This document shows, one piece after another, positions 47,914-58,708 of a DNA stretch of 64,000 nt. The notes below the pieces were generated by a model. The model did not search any database and had not been told where the DNA came from. It worked only from the letters and a program-made list of their open reading frames with translations. The translations under genes and the position numbers were made by a program. Position 1 is the first letter of the stretch. Each line of letters opens with the position of its first letter. The DNA is from Hawksworthiomyces lignivorus (Eukaryota > Ascomycota > Sordariomycetes > Ophiostomatales > Ophiostomataceae), in contig NTMA01000068.1 of the NCBI GenBank assembly GCA_002917075.1, positions 124,001 to 188,000 of the forward strand, written 5' to 3'.

Positions 47914-49715
47914 CTACGACTGGCGCTGCTTCTGGGCGCCGGCGTCGCCGCGGGCCATGGCCTTGCGCATCTCGCGGTACTGGCGCTCGGCCTCGCGGCG
48001 GCGGTAGAGGCCCTCCTCCTCCTCGAGGGTGCGCTTCTTCTCGTAGTCGGCGGCCTTTTGGTAGGACTGCTTGTCGCGGGCGGCGCCCTTGGAGTCCTTG
48101 GCGGTGCCCTTGAGCTTGCTCCAGCCCTTCTTGAGCAGCTCGGTCGTGGTCGGGGCCGCGGGCGGCGCGGCGGCGGCGGCGGAGGCCTCGGCGGCGGACA
48201 TGGCCGACGACGCAGGGGCGGCCTCGGCAGTACTGCCAGACCGCGACGTGACAGTGGCGGTGGTGCTGATGGCGCGCGGCGCCTGCCAGGTGGAGCCGGG
48301 CGAGAGGCGGAAGGTGGGCGGGGCGGCAGGCCCCGCGGGGCTGTTGCTGCCGCCGCCGATCAGGGTGTGCATCGGGGGGAGGCCCTTCCACTGGCGCAGC
48401 CAGGGCTGGTGCCACAGCCAGGTCTGGACCATCTGCAGCAGGGAGGAGGTGAAGAAGAAGAGGGTCAGGCCGGCGCTCATCTTGACGGTGACGAGGATGC
48501 TGAGCGGGGTGATGACGATCTGGACCATCTTCATCATCTGGGCCTGCTCGGGCGCCATGTAGTTGATGTTGGTCTGAAGAGAGAGAGTTAGCGATTTTAT
48601 TTCTTTAAAAAAAAAAAAAAAAAACAGAGAACGAGAAAACCCACCTTAAAGATCAGGTACATGATGCCGGCGGAGGCCAGGGGCAGGACGAAGTAGGGGT
48701 CGGGGACGCTGAGGTCGGTGAACCAGAGCAGGCCGGCCTGGTCCCAGCCGGGGACGGGCAGGGTGGCCATGGAGCGCAGGAGGCGGAACATGCCGTAGCC
48801 GAAGGGGACGTTGACGAGGGGCACAAAGGTCTTCCAGAGGGAGACGCCGGCGGCCTGCTGCAGGCGCTTGGTCTGGAGGCGCAGCTCGAGGGCACGGGAT
48901 TGGCTCTGGCCGCCGCCGCGCAGGGCGGCCTGCTGCATCTCGGCCATGGCGGCGGCGTACTTGGGGTCCTGGCGCAGCTTCTGGAACTTGGCGCTCTGCT
49001 CAGCGGCCGTCAGCGACGGGAAGAAGATGGCGGCGCGGAACAGCAGCGCGGCCGCGGCGATCGACGCCCACCACGGCAGGCCCGTGTACATGTGGATGTG
49101 CTCCAGCAGCCACTGGCACATGGCGGTGGGGCCCCAGCCAAAGTCCAGCCCCAGCGCGTGCAGGTAGCCGATCTGCTCGGGCATGTCCAGCAGGGCGGCG
49201 CCGTCGAGCAGGTAGGCCAGGGCGGCGTCGTCGGCGGGGGGGAGGGAGGAGGCGGCGGCAGCGGCAGGATCAGCAGTAGCAGCAGAAGCAGCAACAAAAT
49301 CGGCTGGTGGCGGCTGTAGAGAGGCGGCATCAGGTAGCGGGGGGGATGGGGATGTTGCTGCTGCTGCGGTTGCATCGGCAGGTTGTGTGGCAGCCGCTGC
49401 TGCGTCTTTTTTGGAGGAGGACCACGGGTAGAGCGAGAATGCTGCCGCAGACGAGGGGAGGTTGTGGTTGTTGTTGTTGTTCAGCGCCTTTATGCTTGCG
49501 AGGCCGGCGACCCGGCGGCCCGACAGCTGGCTGATCGAGAGACCCGAGACGGAAGCGGCGGCGGCAGACGCACGGCCTGCTGGTGCGCCGGTGCGGCTGC
49601 GCATTGCCGTGCCAAAGTTGCGCGCACATCCCAGCCGCGGGCAGGTCTAGAAGCAGCTGTGTCAGCAAGTTTAGGTTTCTCCAGTTGGATTGTGAGCGAC
49701 TGAGGAGAAAAAAGT

Positions 49716-49756
<41 letters not shown>

Positions 49757-49836
49757 CAGCAGCAAGAGCTTGCACTCACAGTCTGCCGCAGCCGCAGGCC
49801 TTGGCCTGGCCGAATTAGGCCTCTGCTGGGAAGCAT
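47914..49836 (-). CDS. oxa1: Mitochondrial inner-membrane insertase OXA1, 572 aa
   Basis: Exons 49836-49780, 49646-48645 and 48573-47914. Oxa1 inserts mitochondrially encoded and imported proteins into the inner membrane from the matrix side. The N-terminus (MLPSRGLIRPGQGLRLRQT then CARNFGTAMRSR) is a basic, Ser/Ala-rich mitochondrial presequence. The YidC/Oxa1 core runs from about 205 (GLPWWASIAAAALLFRAAIFF) through FVPLVNVPFGYGMFRLLRSM and YFVLPLASAGIMYLIF. After intron 2 comes NINYMAPEQAQMMKMVQIVITP and LTLFFFTSSLLQMVQTWLW. The basic, helical C-terminal tail is where Oxa1 binds ribosomes. The protein is longer than usual because of Ala/Pro-rich low complexity before the core and in the tail. 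Intron 1 carries a CTG repeat. Confidence 0.95.
49716..49750. repeat. (AGC)n / (CTG)n trinucleotide repeat in OXA1 intron 1
   Basis: About 11.7 pure AGC units, followed by TAGTAGCAGCAGCA. They lie inside the 133-bp first intron of OXA1 (49779-49647) and read CTG on the transcribed RNA. Confidence 0.95.
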
Positions 49837-50841
49837 CTTGTCTCGAAAGGGGCCGGTCCGCAAGGAACAATGCCAATTGTCCTTGGATCTGCCGGGTAAG
49901 CCTGGAGGGAGGGTGACAAGAAAGCGTCGAGTGCAAAATACGCAGCAAAGAAAACGCCGGCTGCACGTATGGCAGAGCAGATATCTTTCGATAGCGACTT
50001 TTCTCTTTTCTTTCTTTTTTTTCTTTTTTTTTTTTTTTGGTTGCGGGGAGCGAGCGGATTGGTCCAATCTGGCTGACAGTTTGGTGCTTGGCAACTGACA
50101 CCGGACCGGCAATAGAATTTTATTTGGAGTGCAGTGCATCTGCCAAATGGCCTGACCAATAACTAGCAGTCGGTGTCATTTTCGTGCGCCTGAATTGTCC
50201 GCTCAACCGCCATAATTCAGTGACATTGCTGCTGCTATAGCCGCTCCTACTGCTGCTGCTACTGCCGCTTCTGCTGCCGCTGCTCCTACAGTGATCTCAA
50301 GATGCCTTTCGCTATATGCAAGATGCCGTCCCCCAGGAACAACATGCTGTTTTTGCTTACTGTCGAATTGATCCATTTTTAAATTGGAGATGATGTAGCT
50401 ATGTACAAGAGGATCTGCTCGTCTGCTTCTGCATTTTTGCCGCCCGTTTTGTTTTGCTCTCTTTCAAGTAGAATCTCCCGCATCTTTCTCTCTTCTGTTT
50501 TTTTTCTTCTTTCTTCCTCGTAGATTTGTCCCTCATTTTGCTCCCGTGCGCCGTGGCCCCGAATCAGTTTCTATAGTGGATGCGTGCTTATTTATGCGTG
50601 TCTCATTGTAATTGCCCCATTCCTCGCTTTGCCTCGCTTGTTCAGAAGTTCAGTCGCTCAGATAAGAGAGAAGAGGCTGCTGCGCTGAGGCCGGACGGCT
50701 GCCCAAGGCTTGCTGCAGCGGGTGGGGGGCTAGGAAAGGGACTGCGGCAGCCGAGTGCCAAGATAGACAGCGCCTTCCAGATGGGCGAGCTGCCTTTCCT
50801 TGTCCCTTTGTATGTGCCATTACCTTCTCTGTCCCCTCTGC
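49837..50841. other. OXA1 upstream and MIM1 3' flank
   Basis: 1 kb between two minus-strand genes. It holds a T-rich run near 50,010-50,040 and CTG-like imperfect repeats at 50,228-50,290. No gene is supported. Confidence 0.5.
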
Positions 50842-51327
50842 TTAATCAAACCGCGACAGCGACAGTGAGGGCTTCCGCTCCCGCAGCTCCACGCCAGGGC
50901 CGACCGGGTGCGTTTCTCGCCGAGATACGGGAAAGACCTGTGAAACGACGTTAGCTGTGCCGACATTGACATGATAGGCTGCATGACAGGCCGCATAGAG
51001 CACGACCTGCTCTCGTAAGGAGCGCAGCAGGAGACGACCTACCCTGGTACTGCTCCAGCCCAGGCGGAAGGCGAACTCGTGGGCGAACAGCTCGCCGAAG
51101 CCCATCATCATGCCGTTGATAAAGGGCAGGACCAGGTTGATGGCAGCACCGCGGAAGAGCGACCACAGCGTGGGGGGCTGGTACAGGATGATGGGGCGGT
51201 CGGCGGACGACAGCGACGACGACGGGCCCTCGTCCGACGGCAGGTCTTCGGCGCCCGAGTACTGCTCGCTGTCGGAGCGCATGGTGACGCCGGATTCGGC
51301 CATGGGGTTTGGTGCTTCTTCGGCCAT
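50842..51327 (-). CDS. mim1: Mitochondrial outer-membrane import factor MIM1/TOM13, 126 aa
   Basis: Exons 51327-51043 and 50937-50842. Mim1 promotes insertion of alpha-helical proteins and TOM assembly in the outer mitochondrial membrane. The acidic, Ser-rich N-terminus is followed by IILYQPPTLWSLFRGAAINL and VLPFINGMMMGFGELFAHEF, the single conserved membrane segment with GxxxG-like glycines. Next come FRLGWSSTR at the intron and VFPVSRRETHPVGPGVE after it. These blocks match fungal Tom13/Mim1. A GT microsatellite starts 7 bp upstream of the ATG. The gene is divergent from the Shp1 gene. Confidence 0.9.
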   Translation of the reverse strand: MAEEAPNPMAESGVTMRSDSEQYSGAEDLPSDEGPSSSLSSADRPIILYQPPTLWSLFRGAAINLVLPFINGMMMGFGELFAHEFAFRLGWSSTRVGRLLLRSLREQVVLYAACHAAYHVNVGTANVVSQVFPVSRRETHPVGPGVELRERKPSLSLSRFD

Positions 51328-51333
51328 GGCAGC

Positions 51334-51359
51334 GTGTGTGTGTGTGTGTGTGTGTGTGT
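51334..51359. repeat. (GT)13 microsatellite just upstream of MIM1
   Basis: Thirteen GT units, starting 7 bp upstream of the MIM1 ATG and therefore probably in its 5' UTR, where the RNA would read (AC)n. Confidence 0.95.
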
Positions 51360-52280
51360 CTGTCTGTCTAAGTGTGCGTATTTGGTTGCCAATTTGGCTT
51401 TGTGTTTGGATATGTGACGATGTGTGACGATGTGTGACGTAGTATGTAGCCCTCAGCTGCGTTATCTTTCCGTCTGTCGCTGCGTCTTCTCGCTTCTCGA
51501 GGGGCGCACTCGGGCTGAACTCTCAGCCGAGGTCAGTTATATTCGCTCGTCTTTCGTTCCCGAGACTCGTCGCGGGAAAACACGGCCAATTGGCTCGACA
51601 CGGGGGTCAGATAGTCAACAGAGTCGATGTGCAGGACTGCTCTTTCGCCAACAGGAGGCCGCTGTTCGACGTCGTTCACAGGTCGTGGAGAGGGGAGGAA
51701 CAGCAAAAGTGACGATGTTCGTTGCTCCGCTCCGTAGGCCCTGACCATATAATAGTACGTGTACTGTATGTAGCTAACGTACGGGAGCACAGAAGCAGTG
51801 GAGTTCAGAGGGAGGCGAAACGAGCAGGTTAGCAGCTCTCTTTCTTTTCTTCCCCCACCGCTAGACTGACTGCTGGCGTATCTTCGTGGCGTCTGGCCCT
51901 GGGCTAAGTGCGTGCAAAAATAACGCCCCTCCGGTCCGCCTTTGGGTGGTGGGAAAGGATGAGCTGGCTCTCGCTGGCTGGTGTGTCGGTGTCCGTTTTT
52001 CTTTTTTGCTTGCTTGCTTTGGGGTAATAGTCTTCTTATTCTTCTTCTTCTTCTCCTCCTCCTGTGGGTTCGCCGCGTTATTCTCTAGCGTCCAAATCTG
52101 CCGATTCTACGGAGTTACGCTGCAATACGCCTACACAGTTACAGTTATGCTCAGTTCTGCTACGTCAGCCAGCTTCGGGGACCAGCGCCAGCCAGTCAGG
52201 GAGCCGCCAGCCCGCCAGGCCAGCAGCAAGGAACCATGCCCCCCTCTGTTCAGCATATTATAGGCCAGGCCACCTATAGT

Positions 52281-52391
52281 CCAGTACTATATATGTACAT
52301 AACCCAGTACGAGTTACTTGGGCTGGCATATGTACGTACTTCAGCGCCTGGGCCAGTAAGAGTCCAGTAACAAACCACCAGCAGGCCAGTA
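52281..52391. repeat. Cluster of five CCAGTA motifs
   Basis: CCAGTA occurs at 52281, 52304, 52353, 52364 and 52386, twice as CCAGTAC and three times as CCAGTAA. Spacing is irregular, so this is not a simple tandem array. Confidence 0.7.
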
Positions 52392-52921
52392 ACAGGCCGC
52401 TGCTAGGGTGACTAAGGCCTGAGCCCAGTGCAAATTTACCGTCCCTTTCGGAGCTCGGAGGATCCTTTGACCGTTGTAGCACGCCCCCCTCCTCAGGCCC
52501 TCAGGCCCCCAGGCCCTCAGGCTCCACAGAATTTACAGCGCTGCTTGCAGTATGCAGTTAGGCGCCCCTCCCCTCTCGTTCTGCGACCTTAGCGGCGGCG
52601 GCGGCGGCGGGGCAACAGCTTGCTCTGCTTCACTATTCATCCGCCGCTCCCTCAACTCAGACGTCGTACATGTAATACAGTCGACAGCCTGGTTAGTTAA
52701 GCTTGACGTCGCCTGCAAAGCTGCCTAGTGGCTATTTTGGAGCCACCGCATCACTCACATTCGCCTCGAAGCTTCGATCCGTGATCGTCTGTCTGTTGGC
52801 ACGGCTTTCCCCTGCTTTCCTGCTTTCGTTTGCTCATCATCTTTTTCTTTCGCTATACCCTCTCCACCCTTTCTCCTACGCCGAATCTACCACCCTCTTC
52901 CGTAAGCACACAACAGACATC

Positions 52922-54431
52922 ATGGCCGATCCTCAGTCGAAAGATGCCATCATCAGCACCTTTGTCAATATCACCGGCGTCTCAACGTCCGAGGTGAGCT
53001 AGCCTCTTTCTTTTTTTCTCTCTTTCCGTCTCTCTCTCTCTCTCTCTCCTTAGTGTTAACTCTTTCCCTCTCTGCCAGGCCCACGACTACCTGACGGCTG
53101 CCAACTGGGACAACAGCGCCGCCCTGGCCCAGTTCTATCAGAACCAGGAAGAGACAGAAGCTGCCGCCGCCTCCGAGTCCGCCGCCGAGGCTGCCTATAC
53201 GGGCCCCCGCACACTCGACGGCCGGCCTGCGCCCGCCTCCAGCGCCGAGCGGCGGCCGGCGCCGCAGCCGCAGAAGAAGCAGAAGCAGCGGGGCATCGTG
53301 ACGCTGAGCTCCATGGGCGGCGGCAGCGGCAGCGGCCACGGCCACAGCCACGGCGACGACGATGACGAAGACGACGAAGACGACGACGGCCGCGGGCCGC
53401 GCGACCTCTTTGCCGGCGGCGAGAAGTCTGGCCTCGCCGTTCAGGACCCCACGATGGGCGGGCCCGCGTCCGACGGCCGGCGAGTCATGCGGGACATCCT
53501 GGCCAAGGCGAAGGCGTATGTTTTTTTTGTCCTTTGATCTTACTTGTCAAATGGGGAATCATATTCCCTTTTCTCCTTCTTCTCCCCCCCTTGCTGACAA
53601 ATTCCTTCAAGCAACCGCGCCGGTGCTGGTGGTGACGAGGCTGAGGCGGGTCCTTCGCGGACCTCGCGCTTCCAGGGCCACGGCCGGGCCCTGGGAGCGG
53701 AAGGCGACCCTCTGGAGGGAGAGTCGTCGTCGTCGTCTGCGCCGGCCGCCGCGCCCAGCCGGCGGCCAGCCGCTGCTGCTGCTGCCGCTGCCGCTGCCGC
53801 TGGTGCGGGCGGGCGGGCCGCCGAGGACGTGCAGGAGCGGGTGCTGCACATCTGGCAGGACGGCTTCAGCATCGACGACGGGCCGCTGCACCGCTTCGAC
53901 GACCCCAACAACGCCGCCGACCTGCAGATGATCCGCCAGGGCCGCGCGCCCCTGCACCTGATGAACGTCCAGGCCGGGCAGGCCGTCGACGTCAAGCTGC
54001 ACCAGCACGAGGAGAGCTGGCACCAGCTGCCCCGCGTCTACCGCCCCTTTTCCGGCGAGGGCCGCCGCCTCGGCAGCCCCGTGCCCGGCGCGCCGTCCGT
54101 GTCGGCAGCAGCTGCTGCCCCCGCCCCCGCGTCGTCTCTGTCGACCTCCACTTCTGCCGCTACTGAGCCGCCATCCATCGACGAGTCCGCGCCCACCCTG
54201 ACCATCCGCGTCCAGCTGCCCGACGGCACCCGCCTGCCCGCCCGCTTCAACACCACCCAGACCATCGGCGACGTCTACGCCTTTGTCCAGCGCGCCCTGC
54301 CCCAGCCCCAGACCCGCGCCTGGGTCCTCGCCACCACCTTCCCCAACAAGGATCACACCGACCGCGACCTCGTCCTCGGCGAGACCCCCGAGTTCAAGCG
54401 TGGCGGCGCCGCCGTCGTAAAGTGGGTGTAG
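52922..54431 (+). CDS. shp1: Cdc48/p97 adaptor Shp1 (p47, UBX-domain), 442 aa
   Basis: Exons 52922-52993, 53079-53515 and 53612-54431. Shp1/p47 links the AAA ATPase Cdc48 to ubiquitylated substrates and to PP1 and membrane-fusion functions. Domain order is UBA-like (1-45, MADPQSKDAIISTFVNITGV), an acidic spacer with DDDDEDDEDDD, a SEP domain (about 241-310, VLHIWQDGFSIDDGPL, HLMNVQAGQAVDVKL) and a C-terminal UBX domain (about 355-442, TLTIRVQLPDGTRL, GDVYAFVQRAL). The Cdc48-binding loop reads TFPN, as in p47, rather than FPR. An Ala-rich run lies just before SEP. The length is close to that of yeast Shp1 (423 aa). Confidence 0.95.
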
Positions 54432-55082
54432 AGCGTGATTGGTAGACGCATAGCGAGATGGAGAGCGGCGGGAGATACACAAAAAAAAATTATAGGACGA
54501 AAAAAAGACGACGAGACATGCAAGCGTTTTTGGTCAGGCAAGCAGGCAGGCTCAGAAACGCAAATGAAGCTGCCCCTGGTCGGTCATAAGAGGAGGAGAT
54601 GGGTTCTCCCCGAATTTGTAGTATTTGACTTTCTTTTTATGTCTTTTTTTCCCGTCCTCTCGTCATTTTTTTTCGTGTTTGCAAAGAGCATGGGTTCACG
54701 TGAGATAGAAAAAGAAATTTTCTCTTTTTTGTCCTCCAATCTTCTGTATATGGCACGCAGAGATATCGAGATAGTCATCTCAGATAAAGGGGAGGAGGAA
54801 AAGACGCTGCAGCTATTTGCTTCGGAATTAGAAGAAGAAATTAAAAAAGAAAAAGGTAAACATTTCAGCCATTTCGTGTCTGTTCATATGCTATGTGTGC
54901 TCCTCAGTATGCTGGTAACTGTCCTTGAATAAATTCCTTTTGGCGCCAAAATTAAAATAAAATAAAATATAAAACACGCCCTACCGTTCCCAAATATTTT
55001 TCTGGTTGTTTCGTGGGGTATCGCCATCAATGTCGAACTCCATCCATTCTCTCTCCCGGCCATACGTCATCTGTTCACGTCA
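54432..55082. other. Convergent 3' region Shp1 / Gtr1
   Basis: 651 bp, AT-rich towards 54,940-54,975 with AATAAA-like repeats that may be polyadenylation signals. No gene is seen. Confidence 0.5.
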
Positions 55083-56463
55083 TTATGCATAGACTGATCC
55101 GTTCGTCGGCGTGCCATACGGTGGTTGTTGTTGTTGGTGCTGTTGCTGTTGCTGCTGGTACTGGCTGCCGGCCTGGCCGTAGTCCTTGGGCGGCAGGCCG
55201 ACGGGCACGTCGAGGTACTCGAACTGCTTGGCGGCGATCTGGGTGTTGAGCAGGGCGGAGTTGAAGCGGGCCTCGCCGGGCGGCAGGACGACCAGCAGGT
55301 AGGTGTTTGTGGTGAACTTGCCGATGAAGAGGTTGAAGCGCAGGCCGAAGCGCAGCTCGAAGAGCTTGAACTGCTCGGCGTTGCGCGGTGTGCCCGTGTA
55401 GCGGGCCAGCGAGCTCTTGAACGACTTGAGGATGTTGCTCATGCGCTCGAAGCGGTCCTCGCACGGGTTGCCGGCGCCCTCGGCCGAGTTCCAGTGCGAC
55501 ACCACCAGGAAGCTGGTCCGCTCAAACAGCAGCATCTCCTCCGCCTCCACCAGCCGCCCCAGCTGGCCCAGGCTCGTCTCGATCAGTGCCAGATTCGGCA
55601 CCAGGTCGTGGATGATGCTCGCCCACGCCTTGTACAGCGACTGGTCCCAGATGCTCGTCGCAAACGGCGTCAGCTCCAGCTCCGGCTCCCCGCCCGCTCC
55701 GGCTCCGGCTCCACCGGGCCCTGACGGAGACGCCGACGAGTCATCTTGGTGGCCGCCCTCGAGGCCGCTCTCCGATCCTACCCCGGACCCAAAGTACTCT
55801 CCGCCACCACCGCCGCCACCGCCGCCGCCGCCGAAGCCGCCCCCCTCGCGCACGTTGCGTAGGTACTCGGCCGTCTTCTGGCGCACCAGCCGCACGCGCT
55901 CCTCGAAGATGGCCTCGCGTGACGCTGCCACGATCAGGTCCATCTTGTGGATCAGCACAAACACCTTGGCGCCCGATGAGTACTGCGTCAGAGCCGCGAT
56001 CACCGACACGTACGTGGCCAGGTCTCGCTCGACGTCGCGCGACTCAATGTCGAAGACGTAGATTAGCACACCCACGTTGCTGAACACGTGCTGCCGCTGC
56101 TGCGACAGGTAGTTCTCCGTAAAGGCCTCCTGGCCGCCGCAGTCCCACAGGTTGAGCGTCAGGTTGCCCAGGAACTTGACCTGCGACAGGTCGATGTCGA
56201 TGGTGGCACCTCTGGGCAAAAAGAAGAGATAATGTTAACATATGCCAAAGCCACACAGAAAATGTACTTGTCTCGAAAAATCGCCTGCTTCTGGTTGACA
56301 CTTACAACCGCCTCGTATCCCGGGCCAGGTAGCTGCTGAAGATGATGGAGCGCATGCTCGACTTGCCGGAGCCGCTCTTGCCCATCAGCAGGACTTTGCG
56401 CTTCTTGGGCTTCTTAACCTCAGAGCGCATATCTACGCTGAAAAAAGGTGCCGGCTCCGCCAT
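55083..56463 (-). CDS. gtr1: Rag-family GTPase Gtr1 (RagA/B type), 428 aa
   Basis: Exons 56463-56306 and 56211-55083. Gtr1 with Gtr2 signals amino-acid sufficiency to TORC1 at the vacuole. G1 is [12 protein letters not shown] (25-36), the switch I region is [14 protein letters not shown]3 is LNLWDCGGQ (72-80) and G4 is IHKMD (140-144). A Gly-rich block of about 55 residues (roughly 173-229, including a run of about 11 Gly) lies between NVRE and [11 protein letters not shown], inside the GTPase fold where relatives are much shorter. The C-terminal roadblock-like part follows. The tail carries Gln runs ([13 protein letters not shown]) before [10 protein letters not shown]. The glycine block makes the protein longer than yeast Gtr1 (310 aa). 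Confidence 0.95.
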
Positions 56464-57873
56464 GGCGACCAAGACTGGTGGCAGGACACTGTTGGGAGGC
56501 GGAGGGCCGTAGCTAGCGGATGAAGAGGAGGGGCGGAAGAAGGCTGATAAGACGTCGAGAGTATGGAAAAAAGAGAGGATCTGCCGCTCTCGAACTCACA
56601 AATCGAACTCAGGACTCAAAAATCGAGCACTCTCTGTCTGTTTCTAACTATTTGGAAAATAGATTTTTTCTGTCGCTCTTTGTCGAGCGCCTGTTCGTCT
56701 GGGAGCCTGAGGAAGTGAAGAGGTTGGCTGTGAGAGGACCTGAAGCTGCTGGCCATCAGAGATAGACGGGCGGCAAAGGCGGGGAGCAGCCACGGCCATA
56801 TGGCAGGGGCCCGTGCGCGGCGAGAAACCCCACGCTAAAACTAAGAGCTCTGGTTGCTTACAGCGGCTGCAGATGCGCTAAACCCGCGGAGAAGCATGCC
56901 CTGCGCGAGTATTGCCCCTGTATTTTCCGCACGAGATAGGGATAGTTCGTGCTAAAAGATTCTCGTAAACGTACGTCAGACCTTAGCGGGAGCAATCAAC
57001 TCTTTTTTGCCGCCAGCCTGTCGCTGCCCTGGCAGGCGGTGATGCCTCATGGGAAAGCTCCATTTTTTCTCAGCAAGCCGCTGGATGTTACTGTCTCACC
57101 GAATTCTCTTCATGTTCCGTGCTATGACCATAACATTATTGCTAGCATGTATCTGTAAGCAGACTGCTTTGCTCTTGAAGCCAGGTCTGGAATGACCGTT
57201 TTGCTTGAATGCTGTGATAGTATCGACCACTTCGAACAATGCTAGAAAGCTAGAAACGTCTGGCCATCCTAAATCTCTCTCATATTAAACATAACAGTTT
57301 CCAGGAATCCTGGTAGATGTTCATGTCCTGGGGGTTTTCCGTGGCCTGGCCAATTCAGGCAGGTGTCTTACTAAGAGTCGTGCTGGGTGTAGTACAATCT
57401 CACCACCTGAGACTGGCAGCAACAGAAATCAGCTCAGCTTCAACTCACAGGACGATAGAGGCGAGAATGCTTAGATATTTTGTCTAGTCATAGCTTGTCT
57501 GCTTGCTGTTCATCCTATATTTTACAGTACGTAGAATGGGAAGCATCTCGCTGCAGCTCAATTGACGTCGCCGGCCATGTAGAAAGAAGTATTCAGTAGA
57601 GCATAGTCACGCAGTAAGCACGAAAAGAGAAAGTTGCAAGCTTTGATTTTGAAGGTTATTTCAATTTTGTTTCCTTTTTGTATACAGTCCCTATGTCTCT
57701 ACCTTACACGAGAGTAAATTTCCATGTGCATTTAGCAAACGCAAAAAACAGCGGAAACAGGGCAAAAAGCAGGATAGACAGAATCTGTTAGTCTTCCTTG
57801 CATACTTGTACTACTTTGCTTAACTCATCTTCCTCGTCCTCGTTCCCCCTGTCACATTCTTTTTTCTGCCTCT
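56464..57873. other. Intergenic, Gtr1 upstream and SDH3 3' flank
   Basis: 1.4 kb between two minus-strand genes. Only short frames without motifs are present, and no RNA gene is recognised. Confidence 0.5.
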
Positions 57874-58708
57874 CTACAGCAGAAAGCCCAGGCCCAGGCT
57901 GGTCAGGATGCTGGCGATCCAGATAGCCCGGGTGGCGCTAGCAATCTCGGCCTTAGTGAAGCCCTTGACGGTAAAGTCCCACACCAGGTGGCGCACGCCG
58001 TTGAAGGCGTGGAACACAAAGGGCCAGGCCAGCAGCACCTTGGCGCCGGCCTTGACGGCAAACGGCAGGCCGGCGGCGGCGGCCACCAGGCTGGGCGACT
58101 CGAGGTGCCAGCCCAGCAGCGGCGCCGACAGGTAGGCCAGCGAGCCCGCGTACAGCACGCCCGAGTAGAACATGCCAGTGAACCGCTGCATGATGGAGGC
58201 GCCGTACCAGATCTGGCTGGGGTCGTAGATGGTCATGTGGGGGGACACCGGCCGGTGCAGGCGCTGCGACGCGAGCAGCTGGTTGGCCTGGTCGTTGGTG
58301 ATCTTCTCGGTGGTGATCGGTCTATGTTCGCGGGGGTGTCAGTCAGCAAATAGAAATGCTAGAGCACGCATCGCTGAAGAGAATGCGTGCCGCCGTCAAA
58401 CTGTAATGGACAGCCAGGGAAGAGCTCATACCTTGTCTGGAGGGCCATTGCTGACCGAACGACCAGGGCACGGGTGACATTAGGAGAGAGAAGGGCAGAC
58501 GTCGGCTTGGCGGCAGCTGTTCAGACAGTTAGTCAGTCAATCAGTCCGTCAATGGATCGAACGAGTGAGCAATTGGATTGAGCTCCGCATCGCCCCCAGC
58601 ACCACCTCGTGAGCAGCCAATGCCAAGTCGAAGAGTGTGCGAGGCTGGGGAGGAAAAGGAAGACGCACCTCGCCGGAGCGCCGAGACGCCGACCCGCTGG
58701 GCAATCAT
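57874..58708 (-). CDS. sdh3: Succinate dehydrogenase cytochrome b subunit SDH3, 190 aa
   Basis: Exons 58708-58669, 58516-58432 and 58321-57874; phases 1 and 2 join without a gap. It is one of two membrane anchors of mitochondrial complex II. The Arg/Ser/Ala-rich N-terminus (MIAQRVGVSALRRAAAKPTS) is a presequence. The mature part has LASQRLHRPVSPHMTIYDP, then YGASIMQRFTGMFYSGVLYA with the conserved Ser and Arg near the quinone site. HAFNGVRHLVWDF contains the heme-ligand histidine region. Three hydrophobic segments are visible and the protein ends ASILTSLGLGFLL. Length and motif order are standard. Confidence 0.95.

Larger units (their letters stand above)
51328..52921. promoter_or_regulatory. 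Divergent promoter region, MIM1 / Shp1
   Basis: 1.6 kb between divergent starts. It contains the GT repeat, a cluster of CCAGTA motifs (52281-52391), and short direct repeats of CCTCAGGC at 52491-52522. No gene is supported. Confidence 0.4.

Noticed and set aside
48601..48624. A run of about 18 A in OXA1 intron 2, considered as a frame-breaking error.
   Set aside because: It lies wholly within the intron between good splice sites and does not affect coding.
58432..58516. A suspected one-base frameshift in the SDH3 presequence exon.
   Set aside because: Re-reading the bases showed that the frame continues cleanly (PTSALLSPNVTRALVV), so the gene is intact.
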